Shown: piece after piece, positions 12,165 to 23,444 of the stretch
Layout of the letters: every line of letters begins with the position of its first letter
How positions within the stretch are numbered: position 1 is the first letter of the stretch
Assembly (NCBI GenBank): GCA_947179155.2
Contig: OX359275.1
Location: forward strand, 2,971,001 to 3,035,000
DNA from: Hedera helix
Lineage: Eukaryota > Streptophyta > Magnoliopsida > Apiales > Araliaceae
DNA: 64,000 nt
Direction of reading: 5' to 3'
Translations under genes and position numbers: made by a program
Notes under the pieces: generated by a model
Seen by the model: only the letters and a program-made list of their open reading frames with translations
Databases searched by the model: none
What the model was told of the DNA's origin: nothing

Positions 12165-12755
12165 AATCACGAGTTCAGCTGCTCTCACTCACTGCTAATT
12201 CCATCTCCTAATTTATCATCATACTCATCATGCTTTGTGTTTAGTGTTTATATCCTCCCATGTTTATTTCTGTACATAGAAACAAACAATTGTGAAGAAT
12301 GTAGCTAGGTAGCAGGGGCCTAGGCAAATGCTGCAAAATTATTCTTTCAAAAAGTTCTTAGCGCTCTAGGCCTGAAGAAGTAAATAGTAAATACATTTGT
12401 TTCATTGTTCATTTTATTACTTTCGTCTGTATGGTTGGTCTCATCCATATAGTCTACTCTGCAAGTTGGTCATCACAGGAAGAAAAAAAAATTAACAATA
12501 TAGAAAGAAAGAGAGATGTGCCCAAGTAACCTTCTCTGAAGAAATAGCAATAATCTTTTAACTCTATTAGAATGTAACATGTTTTTGACTTATTATATAT
12601 ATAGTTGTAGGTTATGGTTCAATTTTATTTTATTGACTTGTACAGTGGAAGTTTGAATTTGTGAAGTTATGTTAGGCTATCTACTCATTCATTGTCGTTC
12701 CCAGAAGAAGGTTGTGCCACAACTACAAAAATAGGACTACATAGAAAATATATAT
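12165..12755 (+). other. 3' UTR and downstream flank of the RCC1-family gene
   Basis: T-rich, gene-like sequence continues to about 12.45 kb, as expected for a plant 3' UTR. I see no canonical AATAAA that decides the cleavage site. From 12.48 kb it grades into AT-rich intergenic DNA up to the TIR element at about 12.76 kb. Confidence 0.4.
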
Positions 12756-12758
12756 ATA

Positions 12759-13662
12759 CGGACCTGATTCGGGGCTCACGCTAGCTAACACTATTTTAGC
12801 CAGTTGATTTTTCACAGTTTATTGCATAATTTAATGATTTTTCACACTTTTTTTTATTTATGAAATTCAATATATACATTTAAATTATATATTATATACA
12901 TATAGAGGTTATTTCTAATTTATATAGATGTATTAAATTATTTTTACATTATATACATGTACCAAATATCATATTAATTATAAATTTAAAATAAATTAAC
13001 AAATTTGAATTATATATATGCTATCTATTGGGATTTGGATACCCATAATTTATGGAATTAATCACTTTCATAGTTATCTATTGATTTAAAAATAATAAAA
13101 ATTATATTATGTAGTTTTTAATTTCTATAAATACTTTAAAATTTAAAATCACCAACTTCTATAAATCATTTATTTTTATATACTACTTACTAAAATTCTA
13201 ACAAAATAATTCATTCATTTAAAATAGGATCAAATTTAATTTTGTTAATTTATTTTAAATTTATAATTAATATGATATTTAATACATGTATATAATTTAG
13301 AAGTAATTTAGTATATTTATATAAATTAAAAGTAATCTCCTACATATATATAATTGTATGTATTGAATCTTATGAAAAAACGAAAGTATTTTTTGGGTTT
13401 GGCCTGCGATGAGTTGGCTGCATGTAAGAGGTGCGACTAGAAAAAATACGAAAGTATTTTGGGTTTGGCCTGTGGTGGGTTGGCCGCAGCCACTATTCCT
13501 ATATGTGGCCGCTAGTCCTAATAGCGGTCAAGCCAAAAAATTCTTCGTGATCGTTATTAAGATTAGTGGTCATGCCTCTTCCTAGTTATTAGATCTTACG
13601 ATAAACAGTGAAAAATTAGTTAGTTAGAATAGTGTCTTTAGCAAACGTGAGCCCTAAATCGG
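12759..13662. mobile_element. Non-autonomous DNA transposon / MITE-like element with ~70-bp imperfect TIRs
   Basis: The left end contains GGGGCTCACGCTAGCTAA and CACTATTTTAGCC, then TTTTTCACAGTTTAT. The reverse complement of 13590-13662 gives AGGGCTCACGTTTGCTAA, then CACTATTCTAACTAA and TTTTTCACTGTTTAT, in the same order and spacing. These are long terminal inverted repeats about 900 bp apart. Both ends abut TA-repeat tracts (short on the left, about 50 bp on the right), so a TA-rich target is likely but the exact duplication cannot be read. The interior has no ORF. It carries two copies of a GGGTTTGGCCTG(C/T)G unit (about 13396 and 13461). Superfamily is not assigned. Confidence 0.62.
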
Positions 13663-13663
13663 T

Positions 13664-13666
<3 letters not shown>

Positions 13667-13720
<54 letters not shown>
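13667..13720. repeat. TA microsatellite (~50 bp)
   Basis: An uninterrupted alternating AT run sits directly next to the right terminus of the TIR element. Confidence 0.95.
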
Positions 13721-13721
<1 letters not shown>

Positions 13722-15365
13722 CTCTATTTTTATCTTTTATTTTTTATTTTTATCTTAAGCGGGTTTGGGTATGTAGTTTTTTGTTTTGGGTTACAAGTAA
13801 ACTAGAAGTTACAGGTCTGTCAACCTTTTAACTTGTATTAACAAATATTTTGATAAGTTGGATGTTGGGTCAAGTTTTATTTAGTTGTGGGTCTAGGCGC
13901 TACAGTCTCTACGTCTAGTTCAAAATTGATAATACAAGTTAATATAATAATGAGTGTTGGGTTGCGTATTTATTAATATAAATAAATTATTTATATTAAG
14001 TCTAATTTTCATATATTTCATTAAGTTTAGTGTGTTTATATGAGACTCTTAAGTTTAATAGACTTGGGCTCACCGTCTTGCCTTTTAAGGTATTAACTAG
14101 TTATTATGTTTAATATTAATTTGTATGATAATTATTTTTTCTAATAAGTAACGTAGAGTATGGTGTAATTTGGTGTAATTTAAAGCGAAAATCGCACATA
14201 AATCGTTTAGGTGCGGTTTGACAAATTGAAAATCGCATATAAAATTGTTTATGATTGGTGTGATGCGATTTTGAAACATGCGATGCGGTTTCATTTGGTG
14301 CGATTTCGAGTTCAAAATCAATTGAACATATACGTTTTGAAAAATATCTATTCCAAGAAAATGAGAGAGTTGTGTTAGGTTATAATTTTAAAAATAAACT
14401 AAGTCAAAGTGGAGGTACAAAAATGTAAAATTTCATGAACCAAGTCTGCAATAAAACACTCATTTGTAATAAACAAGTCTACAATAAACAAGGCTCTAAT
14501 AAGAATTCATTTGGTAAAATACTAATTTGCCAAAAAATCAACAAAAAAAAAATTACAAATATTCAAATATCACATTATTGATTACACATAAAAAATAGCA
14601 AAAAAAGATCAAAGAGGGTCATTTTCATAAGTGAATCAGTTTTAATTTTCATAAATGGCCAAAAGGACGTAGTTTTGGCCTATGTAACTTTAAAAAAATA
14701 TAATAAACATTATTGGTGCGGTGCGATTTTAACAGTGCGGTAAATTGCAAAACCAAAAATCAAATCACAGACGCAATTTTTCAACCCAACCCTCTTAAAA
14801 CCGTTATTTACGCCATAACCGTTGGTGCAACTCTGTTGGTGTAGTGGTGCGATTTTGAGGCCAAATTTGTTTTTTTTACTCAACCCTACTAATAATATCT
14901 CTCATAGACGGTTCTTATTGGGAATTGTAATCTTATTGAGAATATTTGACTATTATAAATACAAGATGAACAATAGAAGTATTATGATACACAATATTAT
15001 AGTTTATTAAATACTTTTTTGCCTCTATTATTAACCCATCTTGAAACTTATTCTTACCATCACATCGGAAGTATCGCGGCAGTTTAAGTCGTCAAGTATT
15101 TTTTAGTAGTTTTTTTTTTTGTATAAATTTATGTCCAAACCTATAATTGAACGTGTAAATAAATTCAAGCGTTAATATTAGGTAATGTTTGGAATACAAG
15201 TTGGGTACAATATTTTAAGTATCAATTTAATTTGTTATTATTAATTGTTTGATAATTAAAATGTGATATATAATCAATTATTCTGATTCAATTAACCAAT
15301 TTAATGATGACATATTAAGTTTGGTATCTCCATTTGGTGCTCTATTGGGGACTGCTGATATTTTT
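13721..15365. other. AT-rich intergenic DNA with a block of 'GTGCGATTTT' motifs
   Basis: No gene is seen. Between about 14160 and 14860, variants of GGTGCGATTTTGA / AAAATCGCA recur in both orientations at both ends of a roughly 700-bp stretch, which resembles a degraded hAT-like MITE ending near TTTACTCAACCCTACTA (about 14877-14893). A matching left terminus could not be fixed, so I do not call it an element. Confidence 0.4.
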
Positions 15366-18300
15366 TGTGACGCCCCCAAATCTAGGCCCACACAGCCCAA
15401 ACTTGAGTCGTCAAAAGACTACAACAAAATTATTACAATGAAATACAACGTACAATAATACAGTGGATAATACAACACAACTAAGTCTTCATTATTATTG
15501 CCACACTATTTTATAACACGTGAAGACTATGATAGCTATCCCCGCACTCTCACTCCATTCCCCGGCTAGACCCCGTTACGTTCTCATCTCCTGTTGAAAA
15601 ACAATGGAACGAAAAGAAAGGGTGAGCTCAAATAGCCCAGTAAGAAATATCATGACTAAGATAATGACGAATAATTTATCATTAGCCTTCAACAGTTGAG
15701 TTCTTGATAGAATACAATAGACTACAAGGTTTATATCAAAAACTGCAGTTAAATTCTTAAACAACGTTCAGATCAATAATAGCAGCGGAATGAGCAATCT
15801 ATTAGAAGAATAATGCAGACTATAATGTCCACTCGCTTCTCTTTTTAGTAAAAATATCATCAACTTTTATCATCTGAAATACCATTAGTCAAGATAATAC
15901 AACTTCACAGTTCCTGGTCATAATCATGCAGATCAACAGTTCGTCTTTGCACTACGGGCCAAAGACATTCAATATAACACCAACGGTCATGATTATACCA
16001 GATTCAGCCTTTGGTCATAATCATACCAACCAACAGTTCATCTTTGCACTACGGGCCAAAGAGAACTTTCACCACGTGTCATAAAAGACACCGAACAGAT
16101 GTATCGCCTTTAACCTAGTATATCGCCTTTAACCTATCATCTGTTCAACAATTATATCACATCTGTGCCCCCGGCCACAGATATTCACAACAGCTTGATT
16201 CTTGATGATTAATACAAATAACAGTGATACAAATGATGAACAGAAGAACAGGATAAACAATAAGTATCAGAAGTTTACTTTGTGCAGATTCAAATAATGT
16301 CCAAATTGCCAACATGATGTGGAGTGAAATGATATTCAAGATCCACAGTTCAGAATAACGATTACAGTTCAATAGAAATGTTCAGAAAATAGGAAGGTTC
16401 AGTTGAAATAATGAAATTCAACTATTATGGAACATATAATATTTTCAGGAATTATAGAAGCAATAGTTCCATAATAAGTTTCGATTCAGGTGTATGAAAG
16501 AAAATAATATCCCTTACCGTAGCAGGTTTGATTAACAAAAGGTGAAGGAAATTAATATCCATTACCATAATAAGTTTGAATAATGGAAGATGAAAAAGAT
16601 GGTATCCCTTATGAGTATAAAGGAAAATGATATCACTTACGAATATGGAATAAAAGTGTCATGTGATAATTCGTGTAGACAAATTATTTCCACACGAGAC
16701 AAATAAAAAGGGTTATTCACCAACAGGCGGTAATCTGCGCCGTAAGGTTATTCCCATCAATTTGAATACGAAGGGTTATTCACCAAACAGGCGATAATCC
16801 GCGCCGTAAGGTTATTCCCATCAATTTGAATACGAAGAGTTATTCACCAAACAGGCGTTAATCCGCACCGTAAGGTTATTCTCAAAGATTAATAAGGAAT
16901 GAATACAAAAGGTTATTCACCAACAGGCGATAATCCGCACCGTAAGGTTATTCTCAAAGATTAATAAGGAATGAATACAAAAGGTTATTCACCAACAGGC
17001 GGTAAACCGCGCCGTAAGGTTATTCCCACAATTTAATACATGGAAGTAAATGGCACAAGAAAGAAACGATATTATTTTCGAGAATCAAAGAGTGATAATC
17101 CCTTCCAATAAGAAAGAAATAATATCCATTTATGATGATGAAAAGAATGATACCCCTTACCGTAGTAAGTTTAAATAATAGAAGATGAAAGAATATGATA
17201 TTCCTTACCTTAACACGTGACTGGATATTGATTTAAATGAGGTTGATCAACCTATATATTTATAATAAAATTAGTAATTACAATATATAAATTTCAAAGT
17301 GTATGATAACTCGTATAATATGAACTATCAAAATTATATATATTTAACATAATTTTTGTAGTATAATATAACTACTTTAAAATAGTTTTTAAAATAATAT
17401 TCTAAAATAAATCTTCCAAAGAAAGCTTTTAAAAATGAATCTTCTCAAAGAAGAGTCTTCTAAAGGAAGATTTGTGAATACCGTGAAAAATAGGAATTTA
17501 TGAAATTACTACTCTTTAATAAAAGACTTACTTGAAAAATTCCTGCACTCCTTTTGGCTTTCAAACTCTCAAAATAACCTTACTATTCTCAGAGAAAACT
17601 CATAAAATTCTTATAGAAAAATTTTATGTTTTAGGTGTGATTTTTCTATTCAGCTGAGCAAGCTATTTATAGGAGAAAATAAGACACTATGCTGGTAGGT
17701 GGCAGCAGGCGTGATGCACGCCTGCCTCAATCTTTCAAAATTGGCAGCAGTCGGCTGCCAACCTTCCAGCTCAATTCTCACATTTTAATTTTCATGTGGG
17801 CCCCACATGGGTCCCACATGTTACTATTCACGTTACTATTCCAAATAGTAAAATTAATTATTATTATTATTATTATTTTTTTTTTTAAAAATTTAATTAT
17901 TCTTCCTGTGAGTCCAACATATAAAATAATGCTACAACAATAATTCAACAATAATGTAATAAACACGTTACAGATTATTATTAATTTAATAATATAAATT
18001 ATAGTGTATTTGCTACTGTGACAATTATTAGATTCAATAATTTTAAACTACAGTGCACCAACAATTATTGACTCGATGATATGAAATACAGTGTAATGAC
18101 AATTATTGAATCAATAATGCAAAATACTGTGTAGCAACAATAATTGAATTGATAATATAAAATATTATGCAGTGACAATTATTGATGAAATGATGCGTAA
18201 CAGTTATGGTGTCAATAATATGAGACACTGTGCAATACCGTGTGCTACTGTAGAGTACCGTGTGCTACAGAAAATACCATAAATTACCGTATGCTACTAT

Positions 18301-18617
18301 TCTTTTATCACCGGTATTTTAACAGTTAACACCGTTGACTATTTTTATTTAAAAAGGTTACTTCTGTCGTTTTCTATATCCGACAAATATTCCGTTGTGG
18401 GGTCCACAAATAATTTGTTATTTCGGCGCCGTCGTACGGCACGAATATTCCCCGACAAAATGAATATTCCCCGACAAAAAGAATATTGTCCGACAAAATA
18501 AAATTTGCACATAACATCCTTAACTTTCAATTTTGTCAATTTAACCATTTACTGTTTCAGGAAAAATATATATGAAGAAAAATTAAATTTTGTATTTCAT
18601 AAATTCGGGGTCTTACA
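15366..18617 (-). repeat. 3' LTR of the autonomous chromovirus (3,252 bp)
   Basis: Reads TGTGACGCCCCC at its left edge and CGGGGTCTTACA at its right on the plus strand. It contains five tandem 64-75-bp units (16712-17030), a TATA-like box (rc CTATAAATAG, about 17664-17673), and two copies of a TTTGGCCCGTAGTGCAAAGA motif about 96 bp apart. It is nearly identical to 23445-26697 and to the solo LTR at 52129-55380. Confidence 0.95.
16712..17030 (-). repeat. Tandem array inside the 3' LTR, 5 units of ~64-75 bp
   Basis: Each unit contains GGTTATTCACCAA(A)CAGGCG, then TAATCCGC(G/A)CCGTAAGG, then a spacer of one of two types (ATCAATTTGAATACGAA, or CTCAAAGATTAATAAGGAATG). The same array is at 24791-25109 and, inverted, at 53718-54036. 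It is absent from the non-autonomous element's LTRs and from the truncated copy at 1-1622. Confidence 0.9.
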
Positions 18618-21600
18618 ACCTCCCCTCCTTATGAAATTTCGTCCCCGAAATTGACGTACCTGGCATTTCGAAGAGGTATGGATACCTAGACTTCATCTCA
18701 GATTCTAGCTCCCAGGTCATTTCCTCAATATCTTGGTTCCTCCATAAAACCTTAACTTGAGGTATAACCTTTGAGCGTAAGATCTGTTCCTTCTTATCTA
18801 GGATCTTAACAGGTACTTCCTCATACGTTAAATCTTCTGCTATAACGTCTGGTTCTAACTCAATGACGTGGTTTGGGTCCTTCACATATTTACGTAACAT
18901 AGATATGTGAAAAACGTTATGGATGCGAGACATACTTGGTGGTAAGGCTAGTCTGTAAGCTACAGTTCCCACCCGATCGAGGATTTCAAATGGGCCAATA
19001 AATCGAGGGTTGAGTTTTCCTCTCTTTCCGAATCTCGTAACCCCTTTCCATGGAGAAACACGTAAGAATACATGATCTCCGACGTTGAATCTCTCATCTC
19101 TCCGATGAAGATCGGCATAACTCTTTTGTCGTTCTTGTGCTGTCTGTATTCGTTGTCGGATCATTTGGATCTTTTCGGTCGTCAAGCGTACCAACTCGGG
19201 TCCCAACAATTTTGCTTCTCCTACCTCATTCCAACATATTGGAGAGCGACACTTCCTTCCATACAAAGCCTCGAATGGAGCCATGCCTATACTTGCTTGG
19301 TAACTGTTGTTGTAAGAAAATTCCACCAATGGTAAGTACTTATCCCAACTTCCTTTGAAGTCTAATACACAAAGTCTCAAAAGATCTTCGAGGGTTTGGA
19401 TCGTCCTTTCCGATTGTCCGTCCGTTTGAGGATGGTATGCAGAACTGAATCGTAGCTCAGTGCCCATAGCTTTTTGTAGACTGATCCAAAAGCGTGAAGT
19501 GAATCTAGGATCTCGATCAGAAACTATGGAAACTGGCATGCCATGCAATCTCACAATCTCATTTATGTACATACCAGCAAGACGTTCAAGTGAAAAGTTT
19601 TCTCGTATAGGCAAGAAATGAGCAGATTTGGTCAATCTATCTACGATCACCCAAATTGCATCTAAGCCTTGAGAAACTTTGGGAAGACCCGTCACGAAAT
19701 CCATATTGATGTGTTCCCACTTCCATTCGGGAACCTCAAGTGGTTGTAATGGACCCTTAGGTACTTGATGCTCTGCCTTGACACGTTGACAAGTTAGGCA
19801 CCTTGAGATAAACTCTGCAATCTCCCTTTTCATATTGTTCCACCAAAATGTATGTCGAAGATCTCGATACATCTTGGTACCTCCTGGGTGGATTGCAAAC
19901 GGCGTGTTGTGTGCCTCCATCATGATTTTATGCTTTAATTCAGGATCGTTAGGAACACAGAGTCGAGAGTTGACTCGAATTATTCCTTTCTCGTCGATTC
20001 TTGCTTCGGGAATGGTACCTTCTTGTACTTTCTTTATCATGTTTATCAGTTCCGGATCGGTAGCTTGAGCAGCTTTAATTTTATCGATTAAAGCTGGTTC
20101 TACTCGCACGTGAGCAATCTTCGAGTGGGTCCCTGGTGTCTTTAGCTCTATCTCCATCTTTTGCAAGTCGTACAAAATACACTTTTGTGTTGTCAGCAGT
20201 GCACTTGTACTCGCATAAGATTTTCTGCTCAAAGCGTCAGCTACAACGTTCGCCTTTTCCGGGTGATACTGGATTGTGTGATCATAATTCTTCAACAGCT
20301 CAAGCCAACGTCGTTGTCGCATGTTGAGTTCCTTCTGGGTGAAGAAATACTTGAGACTTTTATGATCCGTATAGATATCCACTTTCTCTCCGTACAAGTA
20401 GTGTCTCCAGATCTTCAACGCGAAAACGACTGCTGCCAACTCTAGATCATGAGTAGGGTAATTTTTCTCATAATCTTTGAGTTGTCGAGAGGCATAGGCT
20501 ATAACTTTTCCATGTTGCATAAGGACACAGCCTAAACCTTTGCCTGAAGCATCGCTGTATATGACAAATTCTCCCGATCCTGATGGAATGGTCAGAACAG
20601 GAGCTGAAACAAGTCTCCTCTTAAGCTCTTGAAAACTTTTCTCACATTGCTCGCTCCATATGAATTTTGTGCTTTTCCGAGTAAGCTGAGTTAATGGAGT
20701 GGCGATTCGAGAAAATCCTTCTACGAATCTCCGATAATAACCAGCTAGGCCCAGAAAACTTCGGACTTCGGTTACTGTCTTGGGTTGTTCCCAATTTAGT
20801 ACCGTTTCAATCTTCGCAGGATCGACTGATATTCCTTGACTAGAAATCACATGCCCAAGAAACGTGACCTCCTCAAGCCAGAACTCACATTTCTTCAACT
20901 TGGCATATAATTTGTTCTCACGGAGCTTCTGGAGTATCAATCTCAGGTGTTGTTCATGATCCTCACGACTTTTGGAGTATATGAGGATGTCATCAATAAA
21001 GACAACCACAAAATGATCCAAATATTCCTTGAATATTCGGTTCATCATGTCCATGAAAGCTGCAGGAGCATTGGTTAGTCCAAAAGGCATGACTAAAAAC
21101 TCATAATGCCCATAACGAGTTCTGAAAGCAGTCTTTGGAATGTCCTCAGCTTTAACCTTTAACTGATGATATCCAGAACGGAGATCAATCTTTGAGAAAT
21201 GTTGAGTACCTTGTAATTGATCAAACATGTCATCAATTCGAGGTAACGGATACCTGTTTTTGATGGTGACATGGTTCAATTCTCGGTAGTCAATGCACAA
21301 TCTCATACTCCCGTCTTTCTTCTTCACAAATAGAACAGGAGCACCCCAAGGTGATGCACTCGGACGAATGAAACCAGTATCCAACAATTCCTGTAGTTGG
21401 ACTTTTAACTCTTGAAGTTCAATGGGAGCCATTCGGTATGGAGTTTTGGAAATGGGCTTGGTACCAGGTTCAAGATCAATACAAAATTCAATTTCACGGT
21501 TTGGGGGTAAACCAGGAAGTTCCTCCGGAAAAACGTCAGGAAACTCATTAACAATGGGAATATCATTCAAGTTTGACGTATTTTTGTTCAAATCAGTGAC

Positions 21601-23244
21601 ATGAGCTAAAAAGGCTTGACATCCGTTTTTCAATAAACGAATGGCTTTATGGCTAGAAATAACAGTTATAGATTTCAATGGTTTAGTTGCTTGAATTTGC
21701 ATGACAGGTTGATTAGGAATATGAAAACTAATAATCTTATGAAAACAATCAATTTTAGCATGATGGGTAGTCAACCAATCAATTCCTAAAATTACATCAA
21801 ATTCATGCATCTCCAAAGAAATAAGGTCAACAGGTAATGTGAGGTTGTTGATTTGAACTAGGCAAGATTTATAGACAGTAGATGTAATGGTCATTTCTCC
21901 TAATGGGGTTTCAACTGATAAGTCAAAGTCCAAATTTTCAGGAGTTAAGTTTAAACGCTGAGCACATGCAGGTGAGATAAAAGAATGGGTAGAACCAGTA
22001 TCTAACAAAGCGTAGACTTCACGAGAATTTATGAATAGCTTACCGGTTATCACCTCGTTCGAGTTTCGTGCCATTTGGGATGTCACAACAAAAGCTCTCC
22101 CTTGAACTACAGATTTTCCCTTATCCGCGCTAGCTTTTGGTATCATCACTGCAGCTGGACTTGATTTTGTGGCAGGACAAAACCGCGCAAGATGACCCTC
22201 TTTCCCACAACTGTAGCACTTTTTGGATTGCAGTGTACAGTTTGGGCTGATGTGACCTTCCTGTCCACACCTATAGCATCTCACTGGTGGTCGATCTTCT
22301 CCCCTTGAAACTGGGGTCGGTGCTGGTGCTGGTACTGGTGCCCTTCCATAATTATTATGGAATCTCTTTCTTTTGAAATTGTTTCCACTGGATTCTCCTC
22401 TTCTGTTATTTGATGTGGAATTACCACCGAAGTGTTGGTTACCTCCTCGATGGTTCTCGTTCCTGTGGTTGTTATCATTTCTCTGATCATTGACTCTTGG
22501 CTGTAATTTTTCATCTGTTTGCTCCACCCTTTGAGCCCTATCAACAACATCTGAATACAAACTAAATTTATGAGAGCTAAGTTGTTGACGGATTTCGAAT
22601 CTTAGACCACGTAAGAACATCCGACTCATCCGTGCTTCGTCATCTACTAGATGAGTCGCAAAACGAGACAGTTCAGCAAACTTAGCTTCATATTGAGAAA
22701 CTGACATGTTTCCCTGCTCCAGCTTAATGAATTCCACTTCCTTCATATGGCGGATGCTTTCTGGGAAGTACTTTTCATTAAATAGCTCTTGGAATTCTGT
22801 CCAAGACATCTCAAGTGCTGAAGGGTGGATACGTTTTACCGCTTCCCACCAGTGATCCGCCTCACCTCGAAACATAAAAGTAGCAAAGGGCACCTTCTGA
22901 TCATCAGCGCATTGTAGGACATCAAGTATTTTTGTCGTCTGCTTCAGCCATGCCTCCGCTTTGAGTGGGTCAGGCTTCCCGTGGAATTCAGGTGGTCCCA
23001 ATTCTTTAAATTGCTTGACAGTGACTATCCTCAAATTACCAGCGTTTCTACCGTTATTGTTAACTGGATTTCCTCTTGCCTGATTCTGCATGAACTGCAT
23101 GAAATTCCTAAAGAATCCATCATTCATCATGTTATCAGGAATATTATTTCCTGAGTTGGCAGGAGGATTGTTTGTGGCTTCTTGATTTTCGGCTACATTC
23201 GCTTCGGGTATTTCATAGTTAACCTCTTGATTTCCAGATGCCAT
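18613..23244 (-). CDS. Gag-Pol polyprotein of a Tekay/Del-like Ty3 chromovirus, 1543 aa
   Basis: One open frame of 1543 codons without stop or frameshift. In order: Gag (about 85-240, with LKAEAWLKQ and RGEADHWWEAV); two CCHC zinc knuckles (C323-C336 and C343-C356); an aspartic protease with DTG at 415-417; reverse transcriptase (about 600-790) with the FIDD motif at 749-752; RNase H (D898, E935, D960); integrase with an H-H-C-C zinc finger (H1112, H1119, C1149, C1152) and the DD35E triad D1182, D1243, E1279; a GPF motif near 1417; and a C-terminal chromodomain-like tail (about 1475-1525, VKVLWRN...TWELE). The product would make capsid, process itself, reverse-transcribe RNA and integrate cDNA, the chromodomain steering insertion to chromatin. 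The ORF runs through the polypurine tract, and its TAA lies inside the LTR (TG-TAA-GACC). All catalytic residues I can check are present. Confidence 0.96.
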   Translation of the reverse strand: MASGNQEVNYEIPEANVAENQEATNNPPANSGNNIPDNMMNDGFFRNFMQFMQNQARGNPVNNNGRNAGNLRIVTVKQFKELGPPEFHGKPDPLKAEAWLKQTTKILDVLQCADDQKVPFATFMFRGEADHWWEAVKRIHPSALEMSWTEFQELFNEKYFPESIRHMKEVEFIKLEQGNMSVSQYEAKFAELSRFATHLVDDEARMSRMFLRGLRFEIRQQLSSHKFSLYSDVVDRAQRVEQTDEKLQPRVNDQRNDNNHRNENHRGGNQHFGGNSTSNNRRGESSGNNFKRKRFHNNYGRAPVPAPAPTPVSRGEDRPPVRCYRCGQEGHISPNCTLQSKKCYSCGKEGHLARFCPATKSSPAAVMIPKASADKGKSVVQGRAFVVTSQMARNSNEVITGKLFINSREVYALLDTGSTHSFISPACAQRLNLTPENLDFDLSVETPLGEMTITSTVYKSCLVQINNLTLPVDLISLEMHEFDVILGIDWLTTHHAKIDCFHKIISFHIPNQPVMQIQATKPLKSITVISSHKAIRLLKNGCQAFLAHVTDLNKNTSNLNDIPIVNEFPDVFPEELPGLPPNREIEFCIDLEPGTKPISKTPYRMAPIELQELKVQLQELLDTGFIRPSASPWGAPVLFVKKKDGSMRLCIDYRELNHVTIKNRYPLPRIDDMFDQLQGTQHFSKIDLRSGYHQLKVKAEDIPKTAFRTRYGHYEFLVMPFGLTNAPAAFMDMMNRIFKEYLDHFVVVFIDDILIYSKSREDHEQHLRLILQKLRENKLYAKLKKCEFWLEEVTFLGHVISSQGISVDPAKIETVLNWEQPKTVTEVRSFLGLAGYYRRFVEGFSRIATPLTQLTRKSTKFIWSEQCEKSFQELKRRLVSAPVLTIPSGSGEFVIYSDASGKGLGCVLMQHGKVIAYASRQLKDYEKNYPTHDLELAAVVFALKIWRHYLYGEKVDIYTDHKSLKYFFTQKELNMRQRRWLELLKNYDHTIQYHPEKANVVADALSRKSYASTSALLTTQKCILYDLQKMEIELKTPGTHSKIAHVRVEPALIDKIKAAQATDPELINMIKKVQEGTIPEARIDEKGIIRVNSRLCVPNDPELKHKIMMEAHNTPFAIHPGGTKMYRDLRHTFWWNNMKREIAEFISRCLTCQRVKAEHQVPKGPLQPLEVPEWKWEHINMDFVTGLPKVSQGLDAIWVIVDRLTKSAHFLPIRENFSLERLAGMYINEIVRLHGMPVSIVSDRDPRFTSRFWISLQKAMGTELRFSSAYHPQTDGQSERTIQTLEDLLRLCVLDFKGSWDKYLPLVEFSYNNSYQASIGMAPFEALYGRKCRSPICWNEVGEAKLLGPELVRLTTEKIQMIRQRIQTAQERQKSYADLHRRDERFNVGDHVFLRVSPWKGVTRFGKRGKLNPRFIGPFEILDRVGTVAYRLALPPSMSRIHNVFHISMLRKYVKDPNHVIELEPDVIAEDLTYEEVPVKILDKKEQILRSKVIPQVKVLWRNQDIEEMTWELESEMKSRYPYLFEMPGTSISGTKFHKEGRL
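18618..18630 (-). other. Polypurine tract of the autonomous chromovirus
   Basis: The minus strand reads AAGGAGGGGAGGT immediately before the TGTAAGACC start of the 3' LTR. It is also translated as the last residues of the polyprotein (KEGRL). Confidence 0.88.
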
Positions 23245-23424
23245 ACTAAACTGTGGTCACAAAATAAATGTTAGTTCAAATAAACTGACTCATCACTTCA
23301 TGTCCCTATATTCAAATCAACTCATTAGATAATAAAATCTAATTTAGGTAGGACATACTAGTGACTGATTCTATTCGTCTCTCCCCTCCTAGTTCTAACC
23401 CCAGATCTCCATTAAAGACCATAT

Positions 23425-23442
23425 CCCTAAGTTCTGATGCCA
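23425..23442 (-). other. Primer-binding site of the autonomous chromovirus
   Basis: Two bases inside the 5' LTR end the minus strand reads TGGCATCAGAACTTAGGG. It resembles the common plant initiator-Met-tRNA site TGGTATCAGAGCC, with a T>C change at position 4 and divergence after position 9. The tRNA assignment is therefore likely but imperfect. Confidence 0.7.
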
Positions 23443-23444
23443 AC

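Noticed and set aside
14097..14900. Block of GTGCGATTTT motifs as a defined hAT MITE
   Set aside because: One plausible terminus was found, but no matching opposite end or target duplication, so it is left as described intergenic DNA.
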